From positions 1-38,455 of the forward strand of contig JAFTRQ010000044.1 in the NCBI GenBank assembly GCA_017462125.1: 38,455 nt of DNA, in the 5' to 3' direction. The DNA is from Clostridia bacterium (GTDB taxonomy: Bacteria; Bacillota_A; Clostridia; Oscillospirales; CAG-272). The notes beneath the pieces are model-generated. The model was not told the origin of the DNA, made no database searches, and was given only the letters and a program-made list of their open reading frames with translations. The position numbers and the translations under genes were made by a program. Below are positions 15,626 to 24,994 of the stretch, one piece after another (position 1 is the stretch's first letter; the number at the start of each line of letters is the position of its first letter).

Positions 15626-17767
15626 ATGAAAAAATCTGCAAGAATTCTTTGCGCAATATTTGTCATCGTTATGATTGCCTCCTGTATGGTGGTCGGCACG
15701 AGCGCAGGCTCTGCATATCAGACCTACACCTACTCGATCGACGGATACGCTCTGTATTCTCCCGATGCTTATACGGCTGACAGCAAGATCATTGACTCTG
15801 AGTATATGGGCCTCGAGGTTGCTATCAGCAATCCTAACGATCTGCTTGCCGACAAGCAGGGAAACGTGTATATTGCCGACACGGGCAATAACCGTATCAT
15901 CTGTCTTGACCGTTACTACAAGCTGAAGTTCACGATCTCTACGTTCGTAAACGAGCAGGGTGTCAGCGACAACCTGACAGCTCCCGAAGGTCTTTACGTT
16001 ACCGATGATCGCATCTGGGTCTGCGACACAGGTGCTGCGAGAATCGTAGTGTTCGACCGTGAGGGTAACTTCATCAAGATCATTGAAGCTCCCGAATCCA
16101 ATCTGTTCGGTGACTCCGCTCTTTACAAGCCGGTCGCAATGGCAGTTGACCAGTATAACAGATTGTTCGTCGTATCCTCCACTACCTATCAGGGTATCAT
16201 CGTAATGTCTGAGGACGGTATTTTCACAGGATTTATCGGTGCACAGGCAGTTACGATCTCTGCTTGGGACATTATCTGGAGAAGATTCCAGACAGACGAG
16301 CAGAAAGAGCAGCAGCAGGATTACGTCTCCACTGAGTTTAACAACATCACAATTGATGATGCGGGCTTTATCTACGTTACCACCTCCTCTATCGCGGAAG
16401 GCTCCGTAATGAGCGCGATCCGTCAGAAGAGCAAGGAAGGTAAGTACATGCCTGTTAAGATGCTCAACACCAACGGTGACGAGATCATGCAGCGTAACGG
16501 CTTCTGGCCTCCCGCAGGTGAGATCGACTTCTCTACCGGTTCCACCGACTCTGTTACAGGTGTATCTACCATTATTGACGTAGCGGTTGGTGAAGAGGGA
16601 ACATGGTCCATCATCGACGAAAAGAGACAGAGAATCTATACGTACGATTCCAACGGAAGCCTTCTGTTCGCTTTCGGTGATATCGGTACAATGCTCGGTA
16701 ACCTTACCAGTATCGAGGCAATCACTTATCAGGGCGACAAGATGCTTGTTCTTGATAAGACAACAAATGCAATTACAGTTTATAAGAGAACCGAGTACGG
16801 TGACATTCTGATCGAGGCTATCGCAGCTGAGAACGATCAGGACTTCGACCTTGCGATCAACAAGTGGACTGAGGTTCTGAAGCGTAACTCCAACTTCGAC
16901 GCCGCATACGTCGGTATCGGTCAGGCTATGTTCCGTAACGGTGAATATGAAGAGTCGCTTCAGTATTTTGAAGCAGCATACGATACAGATAACTGGTCCA
17001 AGTCCTTCCAGGAGATCAGACGTCAGTGGATGTCTTCCTACTTCCTGCTTCTGATACTTGGTATCGTGGCTGTTATCGTCGGTATCTCTCTCTTCAGCAA
17101 GTTTATTAAGAAGTTCAATCTTAAGGTTGCCACCGCAGGTGGAAAGAGAACCTTTGGTCAGGAGCTTGCATATGGCTTCTACATCATTTTCCATCCCTTT
17201 GATGGTTTCTGGGACCTCAAGCACGAGCGCAGAGGTTCTGTAAGAGCTGCGATCGTTTATATTCTCATTACGATCGTTGGCTTCTACTATCAGGCTATCG
17301 GTCAGGGCTACCTGCTCAATCCTTACGGCGGTTATTCCTCCCTTTGGATTCAGGCGATTGGCGTGCTTGTTCCTCTCCTTCTTTTCGTTCTTGCAAACTG
17401 GTGTCTTACAACCCTGTTTGAAGGTGAAGGAAGCTTCAAGGACATTTTCATCGCTTGCTCTTACAGCTTGCTTCCCGTACCTATGCTGATCATTCCCGCA
17501 ACTATTTTCTCCAACGTAGTTACCACTTCCGAGCTCGGAATCATTTCCTTGCTCTCCACCTTCTCGTTCATCTGGCTCGGCCTCTTGATCGTTCTTGGTA
17601 CTCAGGTAACTCACGACTATACGATGGGCAAGAACATTATCACGATTCTCGGAACCGCGGTTGCAATGGTATTTATCATATTCATCGCGTTGCTGTTCTC
17701 GACTCTCGTAGGTAAGATGGTCAGCCTTATTACAAACATCGTAACCGAGATCCAATTCAGAATGTAA
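15626..17767 (+). CDS. NHL beta-propeller / TPR / YIP1 membrane fusion protein
   Basis: 713 aa. A signal peptide (about 1-28, cleavage near GTSAG) is followed by an extracytoplasmic NHL-type beta-propeller at about 65-395. Blade motifs include NPNDLLADKQGNVYIADTGN, APEGLYVTDDRIWVCDTGA and ITIDDAGFIYVTT. A short TPR-like helical segment lies at 400-455 (DLAINKWTEVLKRNSNFDAAYVGIGQAM on both sides of position 420). A TM helix lies at 471-490, and a YIP1-like domain with about five TM helices at 510-710, starting with FGQELAYGFYIIFHPFDGFWDLKHE. It lies within the ABC operon between permease pair 1 and the DUF5696-like gene, 17 bases after the former and with an AGGAGG site. Its role is unknown: a membrane-anchored sensor or assembly factor for the uptake system is a reasonable guess. 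Confidence 0.82.
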   Translation: MKKSARILCAIFVIVMIASCMVVGTSAGSAYQTYTYSIDGYALYSPDAYTADSKIIDSEYMGLEVAISNPNDLLADKQGNVYIADTGNNRIICLDRYYKLKFTISTFVNEQGVSDNLTAPEGLYVTDDRIWVCDTGAARIVVFDREGNFIKIIEAPESNLFGDSALYKPVAMAVDQYNRLFVVSSTTYQGIIVMSEDGIFTGFIGAQAVTISAWDIIWRRFQTDEQKEQQQDYVSTEFNNITIDDAGFIYVTTSSIAEGSVMSAIRQKSKEGKYMPVKMLNTNGDEIMQRNGFWPPAGEIDFSTGSTDSVTGVSTIIDVAVGEEGTWSIIDEKRQRIYTYDSNGSLLFAFGDIGTMLGNLTSIEAITYQGDKMLVLDKTTNAITVYKRTEYGDILIEAIAAENDQDFDLAINKWTEVLKRNSNFDAAYVGIGQAMFRNGEYEESLQYFEAAYDTDNWSKSFQEIRRQWMSSYFLLLILGIVAVIVGISLFSKFIKKFNLKVATAGGKRTFGQELAYGFYIIFHPFDGFWDLKHERRGSVRAAIVYILITIVGFYYQAIGQGYLLNPYGGYSSLWIQAIGVLVPLLLFVLANWCLTTLFEGEGSFKDIFIACSYSLLPVPMLIIPATIFSNVVTTSELGIISLLSTFSFIWLGLLIVLGTQVTHDYTMGKNIITILGTAVAMVFIIFIALLFSTLVGKMVSLITNIVTEIQFRM

Positions 17768-17788
17768 TGAAGACAGGAGAGTGATAGA

Positions 17789-20700
17789 ATGAATAAAATG
17801 ATTAAATTAATATCGATGCTCTTGACTGTTTTCATGCTGTTGAGTTCGCTTTCCGCACTGTTTACCGTTGAGGTTTTCGCCGCTGAAACAGAGACGGAAA
17901 CCAAAACCGAAACAGAGTCCGGCACCGAAAAGTCGGACACTCCCACAGTGGAAATCAAAGAAGAAATCGATTATACCACAGAACTTTTTGCAACTCCCGA
18001 AGAGAAGCTCGCTTCTATGAGACTTGCTCTTGAAAAGGATGGTTATCAGCTCTACGTTGATGATTATTCCGGTGAGGTTGCTTGTGTTAACACCGCTACC
18101 GGTGAGAAGATTTTCACCAACCCCTATGACGTTGGTGCTTCTACAGGTAACGAAACCACAAAATATGAGATCCTCTCTCAGATCATCGTAAAGTTCACCG
18201 ACCAGCAGGGTCAGAACAAGACCTTTACGAGCTATGAAGAGGCAGTGCTCCGTGGACAGGTCGTTACTGAACCTATCAAGAACGGTCTGCGTGTGGAGTA
18301 TACCATCGGCCGTGAGCAGACAAAGACACTCGTTCCCCGTTTGATCTCCAAGGAGAGATTTGACGATATCATTATGTCTGCCGCAATTGAAGCCTTTGGT
18401 GAAGATGGACTTTACAGCGACGAGCCTTCGCTCGAAGCCTTCAAGTTCCAGAAATTCCTTACTTACTACGTTCTTTATTCCAAGGAAACGCTTGACGTAA
18501 CCAAGGAAGAAAAGGATAAGATGAACAGCGTATTCGGCGGTGTTTATGACGGACTTATCAATTCCGACCGTTCTCTTGCAGCGGTTCTGAAGGATTACCC
18601 CATCGTCGACAATATGGCAGTTTACGTATTTGACCCCAACGCGAGTGAATCCGAGATCGCAATGTGTGAGGAGCTTATCCTTACGTACTGCCCCGAGTAC
18701 ACTTACGAAGAGCTTGAATACGACCACGCACTCACAGACTACGAATCTGAAGACGAGAATCCTCCCGTATTCAGAATGGCTCTTGAGTATAAGCTTGACG
18801 GCGAGGGTCTTTCCGTAAGACTTCCCGCAAACGGTATCCGTTTCAACGAGTCTCTCTACACTCTTTCTTCCATTGAGGTTCTTCCTTACATGGGCGCAGG
18901 TAACAGCGGCTACGCAGGATACAACTTCTTCCCCGACGGTTCCGGTACACTCTTTGATTACGAACAGTTGAATACCAAGCAGACCCGTTCCGTTATGGGT
19001 AAGGTCTACGGTACCGACTTCGCATATCACGAGATTACGGGTACCTATCAGAAGGTTATTCGTTATCCTGTATTCGGTATCGTAGAGGAATCTTCCTTCT
19101 ATACTTACACGACTACAGATATTGAAACAGGAGAGGTCGTCTCCGAAACCAAGCTTGCAGGTGCGATCGTTGAAGCGATCAGAGCACATAATGCAGGTGA
19201 GGAGACTCGCGTTTACACCGGTAAGGCGGGTACTCTTGCTACCAAGTATGGCTCCGTTATCAGCAATATGGATGCAACAGAAACCTATTCCGTTGAAAAG
19301 CGCGGATTCGTTGCGATCATCGAAGAAGGTGACGCGCTTGCATCTCTTGCTACTTATCACGCAGGTTCTCTTAGTGACTACAACACGATCAAGATGTCCT
19401 TCACTCCCAGACCTAAGGACTCCTACAACCTGAGAGACTCTATCTCCGTAGGTTCCAACTCCGAGTGGACGGTTGTAAGTGATCGTAAGTACGTTGGCGG
19501 TTACAAAATGAGATACATTATGCTCTCTGACCCCGAGGCTGCTGCTGAAAAGGGTGCTGAGACTTATGATGCATCTTGGCTCGGTATGGCAGTTGCTTAC
19601 CGTGACTACCTGACAGAGCAGGGCGTTCTCACTAAGCTGACAAGCGATGAGCTCACCGAGGATATTCCTCTTTACATTGAAACGTTCGGCGCAACCGAGA
19701 CAACTGAAAAGATCCTTTCCGTTCCTGTAACGGTTATGGCTCCTCTGACAACGTTTGAAGACGTGCTTCAGATGTACAACGAGCTCTCCGCACAGGGAAT
19801 CAAGAATATCAACTTCAAGTTGACAGGTTATGCTAACGGCGGTATGTATTACAGCGTTCCCGGTAAGCTGAAGTTTGAAAAGGCTGTTGGCGGTAACGAT
19901 GGTTTCCAGGAGCTTCTCGATGCGGCTGCTGAAATCAACGCTTCTGATAAGAACAGCAAATTGGGTATTTTCCCCGATTTCGACCTTGTATTCGAAATGT
20001 ATAACGAATGGTTTGACGGCTACAGAAGAGACGATCACGCCGCAAAGACCATCGACGACAGATATGCAAACAGAAGAGAGTACAGTGCTACACAGCAGAA
20101 GTACGAAAACTTCTATGAGCTTGTTGTTTCTCCCGCATACTTCTACGTTCTTTACGAAAGAATTACAAAGAACTATGCAGAAAAGTACGACAACGTTCTT
20201 GGTATCTCTGTTTCCACTCTCGGTTCTTGGCTGAACTCCGACTTTGATGAAGATGAGCCTTACAACCGTGAGGACTCCAAGAGCTTTACCATCAAGGCGT
20301 TCGAATACCTCGACGGTACATACAGCGAGGTAATGACCGATGGCGGTAACTCTTACGTTTGGAAGTACGTTGACCATATGCTCGACGTATCTCTTGACTC
20401 TTCCCGTTACAACTTCTCTGCAAACGCAGTTCCTTTCATTGGCGTTGTACTCCATGGCTCTGTAAGCTTTACAGGTGAGCCTCTTAACATGGAGGGTGAC
20501 CTTCAGTACGCAATTCTGAAGGCAATTGAAAACGGTGCATCTCCTTACTTCATTCTTTCGATGCGTAACACTCAGATCCTGAAGGAATACTTCGATCTCA
20601 GCCAGTATTACTCCATCAGATACGATATTTGGAATAAGGATATCGCAGACGTTTACAACACCTTGAACGATACCCTGAAGGACGTTCAGGATAAGTACAT

Positions 20701-22774
20701 TACCAACCATGAATTCCTTACAGGTGAACGTGTTCCTGACTCTGATGAGCTTGAGGCTGATATTCTGAATGAGTATCTGGCAGATCTTGAGGCAGAGCAG
20801 AACGCAGCAGAGATCATTGCTAAGGAAATCGCTCTTGCTGCAAGCGTTGCAAGAGAACAGGGTAGAGACGCAGAGGCTTATGCTGCAGAGGCAGTTATTG
20901 ATGCTCTTGCTCTTTACACATCCCAGCTTTCCTCCGCATACTCCGCAATCACATTTGACACCGATTATTACGATGAGGTCATCAAGGCTTATAAGCTTGA
21001 GATGCCTACAAGACCTTATTCGTCTTACAGAAACTCTAAGGACGAGGCTGAAAAGGCTCTCTACGCAGAGTACAACAGAGCAAGAACGATCCTTTCCATC
21101 GTAACTGACTACAACCAGCCCTTCGATGAGATCGTGAAGCTTTACGACGAATACAGCGCAAAGGTAGCAGAGGTTTCCGAATATTCTCAGTTCAGCAGTT
21201 CTGCAACGAGATTGTCCGATACTTATAAGAAGTACGCGAATTCCAAGACTGATGCAGACCGCGAAAGATATCTTAAGGATCTTGCTGAGTTGATCCCCGA
21301 GCATGCAGAGAAAGCAACTCTTAACAAGCTTTACGTAGCTGCAGACAATGCACTTGATCTCGTGATTTCTTCCGGCTTCAATCTTACCTTTGAAGAGTGC
21401 TACAACGTATATCTTGCATATGAGAACAGTTCTTATTATGCATCCTACGGTAACCTGTTGAAGAACCATCCCGAGCCCAGAGAAGAGGATCTTGCTAACT
21501 ACGCAAAGTTCGTTGAAGCAAAGGTCGCAATGCAAGAGCTCGAGGCTCGTGCAAAGACCTTCAAGCAGACCAAGGGTAGTGTTGACAACTACATCGTTGC
21601 CCGTGCACAGCTTGCAGTTGCAACCGAGCTCGGTTACGAAACGACTGAGGATGAAGCACTTCATAAGTATTACACCAATGCTAAGAGCCAGGTGACCAGC
21701 ACAAGAACAACTGCTATTAACTCTGCTGCAAGAGTTGACGGTGCAACCCTCAACGCTCTTAAGGAGACAGTCGAGACCCTTCAGGAGCATCTTGATCTTG
21801 CAACCGCTGCAATTGAAACCCTTGCAATCGCTGAGGGCATTACAGTAGAGTACAAGGCTAATAGCGACCGTACAGTTCGCGACATCACCAATTACGACGA
21901 GATCGCTGAAAAGTCTCTCATCGTAAAGCAGGCAATCGACAGAGCTACCAATACTGCTGATTATCTTGAAAAGGATAGTTACGAGATCATTTCTGACGGT
22001 AGAGAGACCGATTATGAGCTTAACGGCCATACCCTCTATTACACCAGAAACGAACAGAACGAAAAGCTTTACTTCTACGGTACATATGAAGCAGGTTATT
22101 CTTACTTCACAATGACAACCGCAGAGGATGGCACAGTAAGCTTTGAGGTTTATCATAAGGGCTCCAAGACCGGTGCTATCGTTGATAGCGGTCTCGAGAT
22201 CTATGAGTATTCCGAAAAGGGTCAGAACGGTTATTATACAGCTTCTCTCGAAACAGGTTACACATACTATGATTACGATGAGAACTATAATACCTATAAT
22301 CTGAAGGCTCCCACTGTTTACAACGGTGAAAAGGTTGCTGAGCTTGAAGACGGTACTGTTATTTACCTCGACGGAGAGATCTACTACTCCGTAAATGAGG
22401 ACGGTACATTTACTCGCTACAATTACTATCTGTCTGTAAATGAGTATTATGAACTCGCACTTGCAAAGTCTGAAGAAATCAAGGCTTTGGCAGAAGAGAA
22501 GAGCTCTGTTGCAGGCGATGAAACGTTTGCTGAAGACGTTCAGAAGAGAATCGACCGCAACAATGCATCGATTGGTAGCGAAGAGGAAGAGGTAGAGGAA
22601 GAAGTTGTTTCCAGATACACAACCGAGAATATCGTTGCTGTAACCTACGGAAACGACGACAACACTCCCTACAAGACAATTCTTTTGAACTACAACAACT
22701 ACTCAGTAAGAATTGTATACGACGGTATCGAGTATACAATCCCTGCGTACGAGTTCGTAGTAATTCAGAAATAA
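17789..22774 (+). CDS. Giant exported DUF5696-like protein (possible glycosidase fold)
   Basis: 1661 aa. A signal peptide (cleavage near VFA-AET, residue 31) is followed by a Glu/Thr-rich linker (33-50) and beta-rich regions at about 60-590, including GNSGYAGYNFFPDGSG. A TIM-barrel-like region spans about 600-960 (GIKNINFKLTGYANGG, LGIFPDFDLVFEMYNEWF, DNVLGISVSTLGSWLNSDFD, MTDGGNSYVWKYVDHML). A long Ala/Glu/Lys-rich helical stretch (about 985-1395), a Tyr-rich beta region (about 1400-1550) and an acidic linker (EEEEVEEEVV) separate it from a short final beta segment (1610-1661, TILLNYNNYSVRIVYDGIEY). The barrel and end segment fit my memory of DUF5696 proteins, believed to be related to glycoside hydrolases, but activity is unproven. 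There is no visible anchor or LPXTG signal. An AGGAG site precedes the ATG. Confidence 0.78.
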   Translation: MNKMIKLISMLLTVFMLLSSLSALFTVEVFAAETETETKTETESGTEKSDTPTVEIKEEIDYTTELFATPEEKLASMRLALEKDGYQLYVDDYSGEVACVNTATGEKIFTNPYDVGASTGNETTKYEILSQIIVKFTDQQGQNKTFTSYEEAVLRGQVVTEPIKNGLRVEYTIGREQTKTLVPRLISKERFDDIIMSAAIEAFGEDGLYSDEPSLEAFKFQKFLTYYVLYSKETLDVTKEEKDKMNSVFGGVYDGLINSDRSLAAVLKDYPIVDNMAVYVFDPNASESEIAMCEELILTYCPEYTYEELEYDHALTDYESEDENPPVFRMALEYKLDGEGLSVRLPANGIRFNESLYTLSSIEVLPYMGAGNSGYAGYNFFPDGSGTLFDYEQLNTKQTRSVMGKVYGTDFAYHEITGTYQKVIRYPVFGIVEESSFYTYTTTDIETGEVVSETKLAGAIVEAIRAHNAGEETRVYTGKAGTLATKYGSVISNMDATETYSVEKRGFVAIIEEGDALASLATYHAGSLSDYNTIKMSFTPRPKDSYNLRDSISVGSNSEWTVVSDRKYVGGYKMRYIMLSDPEAAAEKGAETYDASWLGMAVAYRDYLTEQGVLTKLTSDELTEDIPLYIETFGATETTEKILSVPVTVMAPLTTFEDVLQMYNELSAQGIKNINFKLTGYANGGMYYSVPGKLKFEKAVGGNDGFQELLDAAAEINASDKNSKLGIFPDFDLVFEMYNEWFDGYRRDDHAAKTIDDRYANRREYSATQQKYENFYELVVSPAYFYVLYERITKNYAEKYDNVLGISVSTLGSWLNSDFDEDEPYNREDSKSFTIKAFEYLDGTYSEVMTDGGNSYVWKYVDHMLDVSLDSSRYNFSANAVPFIGVVLHGSVSFTGEPLNMEGDLQYAILKAIENGASPYFILSMRNTQILKEYFDLSQYYSIRYDIWNKDIADVYNTLNDTLKDVQDKYITNHEFLTGERVPDSDELEADILNEYLADLEAEQNAAEIIAKEIALAASVAREQGRDAEAYAAEAVIDALALYTSQLSSAYSAITFDTDYYDEVIKAYKLEMPTRPYSSYRNSKDEAEKALYAEYNRARTILSIVTDYNQPFDEIVKLYDEYSAKVAEVSEYSQFSSSATRLSDTYKKYANSKTDADRERYLKDLAELIPEHAEKATLNKLYVAADNALDLVISSGFNLTFEECYNVYLAYENSSYYASYGNLLKNHPEPREEDLANYAKFVEAKVAMQELEARAKTFKQTKGSVDNYIVARAQLAVATELGYETTEDEALHKYYTNAKSQVTSTRTTAINSAARVDGATLNALKETVETLQEHLDLATAAIETLAIAEGITVEYKANSDRTVRDITNYDEIAEKSLIVKQAIDRATNTADYLEKDSYEIISDGRETDYELNGHTLYYTRNEQNEKLYFYGTYEAGYSYFTMTTAEDGTVSFEVYHKGSKTGAIVDSGLEIYEYSEKGQNGYYTASLETGYTYYDYDENYNTYNLKAPTVYNGEKVAELEDGTVIYLDGEIYYSVNEDGTFTRYNYYLSVNEYYELALAKSEEIKALAEEKSSVAGDETFAEDVQKRIDRNNASIGSEEEEVEEEVVSRYTTENIVAVTYGNDDNTPYKTILLNYNNYSVRIVYDGIEYTIPAYEFVVIQK

Positions 22775-22792
22775 GGAAAGGAGGAATAACAT

Positions 22793-23767
22793 ATGACAAA
22801 CGAAGTTAAGCTTGATAATAAGGCTGTAAAAGCCCCTAAAAAGAGAAAAATTGCTTCTCTTGACAAAAGAAAAGCCCGTGTCGGTTGGATCTTTGTATTA
22901 CCTTTCCTGATAGGTTTCGTATTCGTTTACTTCCCGATCATCAAGGATTCCTTCTGGCTTGCATTCAACGAGATGACGATCGTTACAGGCGGTGGTTATA
23001 CACTTGAATTTGTAGGCTTTAAGAATTTCCAGGAAGCTTTGTTCGTAGATGCAGGATTCGTCCAGACCTTGATTTCCGGTATTGGACAGCTTGTATTTGA
23101 GGTGCCTGCAATTCTGTTGTTCTCGCTCTTCATGGCGGTTCTTCTGAACCAGAAGATGATGGGTCGAGCAGCGTTCCGTGCAATATTCTTCCTCCCCGTT
23201 GTATTGGCAACAGGTATTATGGAGAGTATCGAATCCGCAAACATTCTCGGCTCTTACATGGGCGAGTCCAGCGGTATCGATGACGGTTCGGGTTCCAGTG
23301 CAGCTTCTGAAATCGTTTCGGCGATGGATATCGAAATGCTTTTCTCCAACATGAAGGTTGGTCAGGAGCTTGTTACCTACGTCGTTTCGATCATTAACAA
23401 CATTTACGCGATCGTAAACCGTTCCGGTGTACAGATGCTTATCTTCCTTGCGGGTCTGCAGTCCATTTCTCCTGCGATCTACGAGGCTTGTAAGATCGAC
23501 GGTGCAACCGGTTGGGAGACCTTCTGGAAGATCACATTCCCTATGATCTCCCCTATGATCCTTGTAAATGCAGTTTACACAATTATCGACTCCTTCACCA
23601 CTGAGTCCAACACCGTTATGTCCTACATTTCCGGTGTTGCATCTGGTACAAGTGGAGAGGTTGTCAGTACCGCGATGGCTTGGATCTACTTCCTGATCGT
23701 TGTATTGATCCTTGCGATGGTTGCAGGTATTATGTCTATGTACGTATTCTATCAGAGAAGAGATTAA
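22793..23767 (+). CDS. Sugar ABC transporter permease, MalF-like (pair 2)
   Basis: 324 aa, about six TM helices. The EAA loop is at about 230-250 (EACKIDGATGWETFWKITFP). A Gly/Ser-rich extracytoplasmic insert (about 152-200) lies between TM segments and distinguishes it from the MalF-like protein of pair 1. The ATG at 22793 follows AAAGGAGGAA, 18 bases after the DUF5696-like gene. It is the first half of the second permease pair in this operon, with no second binding protein and no ATPase gene. Confidence 0.94.
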   Translation: MTNEVKLDNKAVKAPKKRKIASLDKRKARVGWIFVLPFLIGFVFVYFPIIKDSFWLAFNEMTIVTGGGYTLEFVGFKNFQEALFVDAGFVQTLISGIGQLVFEVPAILLFSLFMAVLLNQKMMGRAAFRAIFFLPVVLATGIMESIESANILGSYMGESSGIDDGSGSSAASEIVSAMDIEMLFSNMKVGQELVTYVVSIINNIYAIVNRSGVQMLIFLAGLQSISPAIYEACKIDGATGWETFWKITFPMISPMILVNAVYTIIDSFTTESNTVMSYISGVASGTSGEVVSTAMAWIYFLIVVLILAMVAGIMSMYVFYQRRD

Positions 23768-23783
23768 GAAAGGAGGAGAAATA

Positions 23784-24872
23784 ATGGATAATTCTACACC
23801 TAAGATTACAAAAGAATCTAAGAATAAGATCAAAGTTGAGTTTGAACGTTCTCCTCTTAAGGAAAGACTCAAGGCGAAATTTGTAAATCTGTACTTCTTC
23901 CAGACAATATTTGTAAAGCTGTTCAGATTTATTTTCCTCCTTGGAATCGCTTACGTTGTTTTGTATCCCTTCTTCACAAAGATCGCGGGTTCCTTCATGT
24001 CCCCCGAGGATTTCGTTGACGTTACCGTACGTCTTGTGCCTAAGAACTGGTCGCTTGATATTTATAAAGCGATATGGGTCGACCTTGAGTATGTAAAATG
24101 CTTGGGTAACACCTTCCTGATCTCTCTTGCGTGTGCTTTGCTTCAGACCTTTGCGTGCTGTGTAATCGCTTACGGTCTTGCAAAATACAAGTTCAAGGGT
24201 AACGGTCTTATCTTCTTGCTGGTAATGCTTACCATGCTTGTTCCTCATAAGACACTTCAGGCTTCGATGTCTCTTAAGTTTACATACTTCGACATCATGG
24301 GCATTATGTCCTTCCTCAGTGGTGGCGCATCCGTTGGTATTGAGTCAATCGATAACATCCTTGCTTCTATCAAGATCATGGAGTATCCCGATGGCGTTAA
24401 CCTGATCAACACCTTCTGGCCCCTGCTTATCCTCTCGGTAACAGGTCTGGCGTTTAAGAACGGTCTGTACATCTTCATGCTGAGACAGTTCTTCCGCGGT
24501 ATCCCCGACTCCCTCGAAGAGTCCGCGTATATCGACGGTTCCGGCGACTTCAGAACCTTTATCCAGATCATCATCCCGATGTCTGTACCGATGATGATTA
24601 CCGTGTTCCTGTTTGCTTTCTGTTGGCAGTGGACGGACAGCTTCTATACGAATATGTTCTTCACCAACCCCAACAAGGCTCCCGAGGTACTTTCACAGTT
24701 CATCGAAATCCCGAAATCACTGGATACACAGTATGCAGGTCAGAACCTGTACGAGACGTCCATTCGAAACACCTGCGGTATTATGATCATAGCACCGCTG
24801 GTTGTAATGTACGTATTCTTGCAGAGATACCTTGTTGAAGGTATCGAGCGTTCCGGTCTGACTGCGGAATAA
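23784..24872 (+). CDS. Carbohydrate ABC transporter permease, MalG-like (pair 2)
   Basis: 362 aa, longer than the usual ~280 aa of MalG-like proteins. The excess lies in a charged cytoplasmic N-terminus (1-40) and an extracytoplasmic loop at about 165-210. The EAA loop is at about 244-265 (ESAYIDGSGDFRTFIQIIIP). The ATG at 23784 follows AAAGGAGGAG, 16 bases after the pair-2 MalF-like gene; longer upstream readings overlap that gene and lack a ribosome binding site. It is the last gene of the 14.6-kb operon and is followed by a strong terminator. Confidence 0.94.
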   Translation: MDNSTPKITKESKNKIKVEFERSPLKERLKAKFVNLYFFQTIFVKLFRFIFLLGIAYVVLYPFFTKIAGSFMSPEDFVDVTVRLVPKNWSLDIYKAIWVDLEYVKCLGNTFLISLACALLQTFACCVIAYGLAKYKFKGNGLIFLLVMLTMLVPHKTLQASMSLKFTYFDIMGIMSFLSGGASVGIESIDNILASIKIMEYPDGVNLINTFWPLLILSVTGLAFKNGLYIFMLRQFFRGIPDSLEESAYIDGSGDFRTFIQIIIPMSVPMMITVFLFAFCWQWTDSFYTNMFFTNPNKAPEVLSQFIEIPKSLDTQYAGQNLYETSIRNTCGIMIIAPLVVMYVFLQRYLVEGIERSGLTAE

Positions 24873-24885
24873 TTTACAAGCTTTG

Positions 24886-24917
24886 CGAGGAGAAGCCCTT
24901 GGGTTTCTCCTCGTTTT
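24886..24917 (+). terminator. Terminator of the ABC/DUF5696 operon
   Basis: CGAGGAGAAGCCC and GGGTTTCTCCTCG form a stem of up to 13 bp (one G-T pair) followed by TTTT, starting 14 bases after the last stop codon of the operon. Confidence 0.9.
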
Positions 24918-24940
24918 GCTAAATACTTGATAACGCAAAA

Positions 24941-24974
24941 AATCACCCACAGAGTTTTCTCTGTGGGTGATTTT
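24941..24974. terminator. Bidirectional intrinsic terminator
   Basis: AATCACCCACAGAG and CTCTGTGGGTGATT form a 14-bp stem with T-runs on both strands. It lies between the ABC operon and the convergent membrane-protein gene and can serve both. Confidence 0.88.
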
Positions 24975-24994
24975 ATAAGGAGAATAACGGGCAA

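Noticed and set aside
15605..17755. 716-codon minus-strand frame opposite the NHL-YIP1 gene
   Set aside because: Antisense shadow; no start signal and no family resemblance.
17807..22156. 1449-codon open frame on the minus strand opposite the DUF5696-like gene
   Set aside because: It is the complement of a gene with very strong codon bias, which suppresses stop codons on the other strand. It has no ribosome binding site, a Cys/Val/Leu-rich composition and no recognisable domain.
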